NCBI GenBank assembly: GCA_030037185.1
Contig: JASHRR010000202.1
Span: 1 to 11,037 of the forward strand
From: Xanthobacteraceae bacterium
Lineage (GTDB): Bacteria > Pseudomonadota > Alphaproteobacteria > Rhizobiales > Xanthobacteraceae
Length of the DNA stretch: 11,037 nt
Direction: 5' to 3'
Shown: in pieces, positions 7,053 to 11,037 of the stretch
Position numbering within the stretch: position 1 is the first letter of the stretch
Layout of the letters: each line of letters begins with the position of its first letter
The notes under the pieces: generated by a model
Databases searched by the model: none
What the model saw: the letters and a program-made list of their open reading frames with translations, nothing else
What the model was told of the DNA's origin: nothing
Program-made: the position numbers and the translations under genes

Positions 7053-8631
7053 TTCACTGCCCCGTCTTGGTTTCGTCCATCAATTGCCGATTACGATCAT
7101 GGCCTCGCTCGGCGCGTGATTTTCGATCCCATTCAAAATATTGTCGGCTTTTGAGGCGTCGTACTGGCGCCCGAGGTATCGCCGAGCTTGGTAAACAAAT
7201 TGTTCGTGTTCGTGGCGATTCTGATCTCCCCTTGAAGGCGGGCCGGAGGGTGCTCGGAGAGCGAGATGAAGGCGGGAAGGGGTCGGCGCTATCAATATCG
7301 TGAAGGCTCTCAGGATCTGCCGGGCAGCCCGTCGCATGGTCAAGCAATCACAAGCTCTCATCTGACAACGATTGGTTCGCTAAGGGGTTAGGGCTCAAGA
7401 AGCCATCGGGTCACCGCAGCCAGTTGTTAACCACACAAAAGCCAGCAGGTTCCCTATCGGCTCAAGAAAAAGTTCTGTCGACTTTTCTGACACTTAAAGG
7501 GGCGGATTGGGTGGAGTTGCGGACTTGGACCGGGTTTGGCGGCATGCGCCTTATGGGCATCGCGGCACTGGGCCACCAACCTGGGCACCGGCAAGCCGGC
7601 CCCGCGACTTCCGATCGGTTGCGCGGCCCGACGATCGACCGGCCCAGGCAGGACCGGCGGCCGCGATCTAACATTCAGGTCGGCCGCGACTGGCCTGGTG
7701 GCCATCATCGAGGGGGTGAGGTGGGCGGCAGCCAGTTCATGGCCTTTACCGGCACACGCGGGCTGCATCCAAATCCCGATCGACGGCCGCGCACACGGCC
7801 GCGACGTGGAGTGTGTGTTGTCAATGTCGTGCAGAGCGTCATGTCATCAAGACGTTGCAGATCGCACTTTCAGCAGATGAAGCATTGAGAAGAAAAGGCA
7901 TTTAAGGACTCGCGGTAAACGTTTTGTCTGCGCAGGTGTGTGGTGAGAAGGGGAAGATACCCGTCGATATTTGCTTCGTTCTACCGCGCAGATCTTAAGT
8001 TCATCGGTTGCCGCACAAGGTTACCCGAGTACAGGCGCGCTATTGGTGGTCGCGAGATGATTACCAGAGCGGACGGCGGGCCTTGACCTTACTGGAAATT
8101 ACGGATCTGATCGGGTTTGACTGGCTGCTGGCCGCTTCACTCAGGCTAAGAGCTTAACAACGCCTGATAATCTGGTGCTGGGCATCATCAATTGCATCAG
8201 AAAAGCGGTTTTGACGCTTGCGCGATCGACGAACTCACACACGGCTCCACTGTTCGCATGAGCGAATGAGCGGATGCTGCCCACCGGGCTGGATTCCATC
8301 ATTGCTGTCCGGACACTCCAGCGGCGAGGCGCCACGGAGCGCGGTGATCTTAATTGAGGGTGGCGTCAACTGCGGCAAGTCTTGGTCTGGCGGCGTTTGT
8401 CCCGGCAGAAAATGGCCTTCTCCCGGCACATACCGTGTGGAGGTTGGGGCTGGTTCCGCCGCAATCCGGCGGGACCATGCTCACCCAGTGCTGGCGCGTC
8501 ATCACAGCGCGCGCCACCGCGGGCAGTTGACAGCTGCTTGCTGACCGCGCAGCAGTGGCGCAGCGTCCCGCTGGATGATACAACATACGTGCACTGACCC
8601 GCTCCGCCGTCAGTTCGCTTGCGTATCGTAA
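7053..8631. other. Gene-poor stretch of about 1.6 kb
   Basis: Many frames of 60-154 codons overlap on both strands, none with a ribosome binding site, recognisable domain or consistent coding character. Some short pieces look like remnants, for example a frame ending IALSADEALRRKGI near 7890 and a frame reading LTLLEITDLIGFDWLLAA ending at about 8157, but I cannot assign them. I find no inverted ends or target-site duplications pointing to an insertion sequence. Most likely this is decayed coding DNA or non-coding spacer. Confidence 0.45.
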
Positions 8632-8676
8632 CGAACCGACAAAACGACCTGACAAAAACACGACCCTGACAAAAAA
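8632..8676 (+). repeat. Threefold degenerate tandem repeat abutting the next start codon
   Basis: Three units follow one another: CGAACCGACAAAA (8632-8644), CGACCTGACAAAAACA (8645-8660) and CGACCCTGACAAAAAA (8661-8676). The consensus is CGACCTGACAAAAA with a period of 13-16 bases. The last A of the third unit is the A of the ATG at 8676. The repeat occupies the position where a Shine-Dalgarno sequence would be, and none is present. Confidence 0.8.
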
Positions 8677-8999
8677 TGGACGATGTACATAGATTCAAGC
8701 CGCAGGACCAGATTAACGAGATCGCGGAACTCATCCGCTCTCTAACCTACGGCGAAACGGTCGAACTTGCCTCCGAATTGCAGAAAGCGGGGGTTGAGAC
8801 GAAACAGCTTGACAAGGTGGCGAAACTCATCCGCTCGCTGACCTATGGCGAAATGATCGACCTTGCCGCTGCGTTATGGAAAGCTGCTTCAGATGCGGAG
8901 ATCACGGGAGAAAGTCTCCCGGCGATCCTTCACCGATGGGCAAGCGAACACGCAGATAGACCCGAGACACCCGGCACAGCCTTGATGCCCCTGGATTAG
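8676..8999 (+). CDS. Small protein with two tandem LIRSLTYGE repeats
   Basis: Unrecognised acidic, probably helical protein of 107 residues, predicted cytoplasmic (no signal peptide or membrane segment). Residues 16-38 (IAELIRSLTYGETVELASELQKA) and 48-70 (VAKLIRSLTYGEMIDLAAALWKA) are a duplicated unit with a 32-residue period. The DNA of the two units is similarly conserved with mostly synonymous differences, indicating a real coding duplication under selection. A tail of about 37 residues follows. I recall short alphaproteobacterial proteins carrying one LIRSLTYGEM unit, but no function is known to me. The start follows an A-rich tandem repeat instead of a Shine-Dalgarno, so translation initiation may be unusual. 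The next in-frame ATG is at residue 60, so 8676 is the best start. Confidence 0.75.
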   Translation: MDDVHRFKPQDQINEIAELIRSLTYGETVELASELQKAGVETKQLDKVAKLIRSLTYGEMIDLAAALWKAASDAEITGESLPAILHRWASEHADRPETPGTALMPLD

Positions 9000-9791
9000 T
9001 AAAAATCCATGAGCAGATGCTTCGTCGGGGCTCGCCGTGCGGTCGTTCGCGTGTGTGGCGGGGACGCGGGGCGTCGCCCATGCCGGCGAGGTCACGCATG
9101 ATGGCCGGGATTTCGGTGGCGGGGTCGGCAAACTTGGCCGAGGTTGAAAAGATCGGTGTTGGCGCCGATGTCCTCGCCTTGGTGATGGTGCGGATGAAGC
9201 CGCGCGCGGCCATCGTCGCCTTGTTTTGAAGGCATATTTCTAAATTCGTGGCCGCCTTGGCATCGTTGAGCCGAACCACACTTGCTCGCGATAATGGCCG
9301 TGGGTGGGGAGCTGATAACGGTGCTCGACGAGGCGTCCGGCGCCGGCCACCGCACCTTGCGTGTCCGCAGCCCCTCACCATACCTTTCCCGTCAGTTCCG
9401 CGCTACACTCTGTTCGCATCGGGGTCGTTCCTCTTGCGTTGGGGTCGTTCCTCGAATCGAGCAAACGCCGTTCTCGCAAAACAGCGGTCGCTGATTGGCC
9501 GCCTGAACGGGCTACACGCCAACAATCGGATTCAGTTCACCATCAGGCACGTCGAGAATCTGTACGCTTTCAGGGAACGGCCGGGACTCGAAGGGGTGAA
9601 TTGGGTCGCGGCAAAAAAGGCAGGCGCAACGCAACGCTGGAGTAGTCCGCTATACCGGCTGATAAAGATATACTTAGACGAAGTTTCTTGGTTCATCGCG
9701 TTACAGTAAGGGTAATTGCTACGTAGCTTGGCTTCGGAGCCGCGCGCGAGGTGTATCTGGTTAGATTGGATTTTCTAGGAGCGAAGAAGCG
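9000..9791. other. Stretch without a recognised gene
   Basis: About 790 bases with overlapping frames on both strands. The longest plus frame (9248-9709) and the minus frame from 9381 to 8902 overlap; the latter runs antisense into the repeat-protein gene. Neither has a ribosome binding site or a domain I recognise. It contains the 20-base duplication listed separately. Confidence 0.4.
9416..9453. repeat. Short tandem duplication, 20-base period
   Basis: GCATCGGGGTCGTTCCTC (9416-9433) recurs as GCGTTGGGGTCGTTCCTC (9436-9453). The last 13 bases are identical and two of the first five differ. Only two copies are present. Confidence 0.85.
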
Positions 9792-10491
9792 AGGATCAAA
9801 TCATCTGTGACATTGATCGCTGCAGCGCCCCCGATCTGGATGCTGTGCGCTACACCGACCGCAGCGGACGACGCGTTTGCGGACGCCTGCAAATTGGCGG
9901 CGGCGTCTGACATCGCTGCACTAATCACGCCACAGGACAAGATCGATATCCGCAGCATGTCGGCGTATCCCCGTCCTGGTGAAGCGACCTGGTCTGGTCA
10001 GTTGTTGAAAGAGGTCTAAATCGACGACGCTCCGGCGAAAGGATGCCTCGCCCTGACGTTCTATCATATGGTGAATCCGGCCGGCGCCATCGATCAGACG
10101 AGCCGGCCGGCTAAAACCGCGCCATCGTCTCTAACCACCAAAACGTTCGCCGCTACGACGTGCTGCTAAAGACGGCCGATGGCCGTATCGTGGAAACCGG
10201 ATTCGAGGATGAGGATTTCAACGTCTATCCCGCCAACGAGACGCGCTATCCGGCACGGGCGATGAGTTCAACGTGCGCTATCTTCAGCACTTCCCGAAAG
10301 ATTTCGTCATCCTCGGCGAGGACGACAGCCCATCGCGACATGCTGTGCGATGCGCCAAACTTGGTACCGCCCGGTCACAAGCCGAGCGGAAACTCAATTT
10401 CGCACCAGACGTGCAGGCTTATCGCGCGGCGTTCGAGGCCGCCAAGCGAGCCGAAGCGAGTGCAGGTTGTGTACCGGAGGCGGCCGACTAG
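9792..10491 (+). pseudogene. Decayed gene for an unrecognised exported protein of about 230 residues
   Basis: The pieces join into one protein. Codon 1 is now AGG (9792-9794), with AGGAG 10 bases upstream (9777-9781); if it was ATG, the product starts MIKSSVTLIAAAPPIWMLC and TPTAADD, a good signal peptide. The frame runs to an in-frame TAA at 10017 and continues without shift as IDDAPAKGCLALTFYHMVN. Near 10113-10116 restoring one A to the A-run leads into NRAIVSNHQNVRRYDVLLKT, then FEDEDFNVYPANETRYP. Near 10250 restoring one G leads into GTGDEFNVRYLQHFPKDFVI and on to the TAG at 10489-10491. The YDVLLKTADGR and FNVRYLQHFP stretches look like beta strands of a periplasmic domain, but I cannot name the family. 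A GTG at 9807 could still start a 70-residue fragment. The nonsense and lost-start changes argue for real inactivation. Confidence 0.65.
10077..10110. repeat. Perfect 9-bp GC-only inverted repeat
   Basis: CCGGCCGGC (10077-10085) and GCCGGCCGG (10102-10110) are perfect complements separated by 16 bases. The arms lie inside the decayed exported-protein gene, where they code Pro-Ala and Arg-Pro. No T-run follows, so it is not a convincing terminator. Confidence 0.7.
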
Positions 10492-11037
10492 CGCGTACCG
10501 AAGTCTCGGCGCTGCCCAAGCAACCGGTCGGCGTTGCTGGTTGCCGTGCATGAAGGCGAGCACCAGGCCCGAGCATGAGACGACCGCTATTATGTCGCTA
10601 ACGCTGCCGGTGATGGCCATCTCCGCTGAGGAACAACGGAAGTGATCGATTTCCGCAGGAAATGCTACCAGATACCGAACTGCCGATTGACCGCCCGGTC
10701 CATCCCGCGCCGAAAGCCCAAAAGCAGCAGAGCGTAACCAAGGAGAGCCGCGCATAGAGGCGCGGTCGTGCGGTAAAAACGGCCGTCATCGAGCCCGGCC
10801 ACGATCCGCGTCGCAAGGGAAGCTCGCCAACAAGATCAACAACAACGCGAGGTCAGCCCTCGTGCCTTGGCCAGTCACTCGCCTCTGCACGATCAGATTT
10901 TCGGGCTAATAATGTCCACATTGGGTGTCCAACCTGTGTACGAGCTGCCGTCGGCGCCAGAAACAAGCGCCCCCCTTGTCGAGGACCGCCGCCCTGACGC
11001 TGCTCGCCTCCAGGCCGGGGCGCAAATCAGACCGCGC
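10492..11037. other. Right end of window, no confident gene
   Basis: Frames on both strands are short and unrecognised. A frame from an ATG at 10912 is open to the right edge (42 codons, beginning MSTLGVQPVYELPSAPETS); it lacks a Shine-Dalgarno and could be a gene start or chance. A minus-strand stretch near 10600-10560 codes a hydrophobic run that could be a membrane-segment remnant. Confidence 0.35.

Noticed and set aside
1..11037. tRNA genes, CRISPR arrays, insertion sequences
   Set aside because: I looked for T-loop-like GGTTCGA followed by an acceptor stem, for regularly spaced repeats and for transposase motifs with terminal inverted repeats. Only isolated short matches inside genes were found.

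Overview
The window looks like a chromosomal accessory segment of a high-GC proteobacterium, most likely an alphaproteobacterium. The main clue is a ProQ/FinO-type RNA chaperone with an Arg/Ala-rich tail; a small repeat protein with the motif LIRSLTYGE also fits. A Bradyrhizobium-like member of the Hyphomicrobiales is my best guess, but this rests on remembered family resemblance and not on a search. No tRNA, rRNA, CRISPR array or intact mobile element was recognised.

Left part (1-5759): four plus-strand genes for exported proteins, compact in themselves but separated by long gaps. Three (1-1043 cut by the window edge, 2994-3965, 4845-5759) are divergent members of an uncharacterised secreted family whose hallmark is a block like GDSxGHWEGDTLVVDT followed by a conserved C-terminal Cys region. 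Between the first two lies a GDSL/SGNH esterase-lipase (1114-2346) with all four catalytic blocks and a signal peptide. Together they suggest a periplasmic or extracellular module acting on an ester substrate; no function is established for the three family members. The last one carries a 12-residue stretch that fits a canonical EF-hand calcium loop.

Middle part (5760-7052): a strong hairpin follows the last secreted protein gene. Next comes the broken C-terminal end of a phospholipase C/acid phosphatase-type phosphoesterase, readable only by switching frames three times. A minus-strand ProQ/FinO-domain gene (7052-6531) follows and appears intact.

Right part (7053-11037): gene-poor and apparently decaying. 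The only convincing intact gene is a 107-residue protein with two near-identical halves (8676-8999), whose start codon directly follows a threefold degenerate tandem repeat. At 9792-10491 the remains of an exported protein of about 230 residues can be reconstructed; it seems to have lost its ATG, gained an in-frame TAA and suffered two single-base deletions. Long stretches at 7053-8631, 9000-9791 and 10492-11037 contain only short, overlapping, unrecognised frames.

Most indels in the two broken genes fall in short homopolymers. They could be sequencing or assembly errors as well as true pseudogene decay; the nonsense codon and the lost start are substitutions and favour real decay in the second gene.
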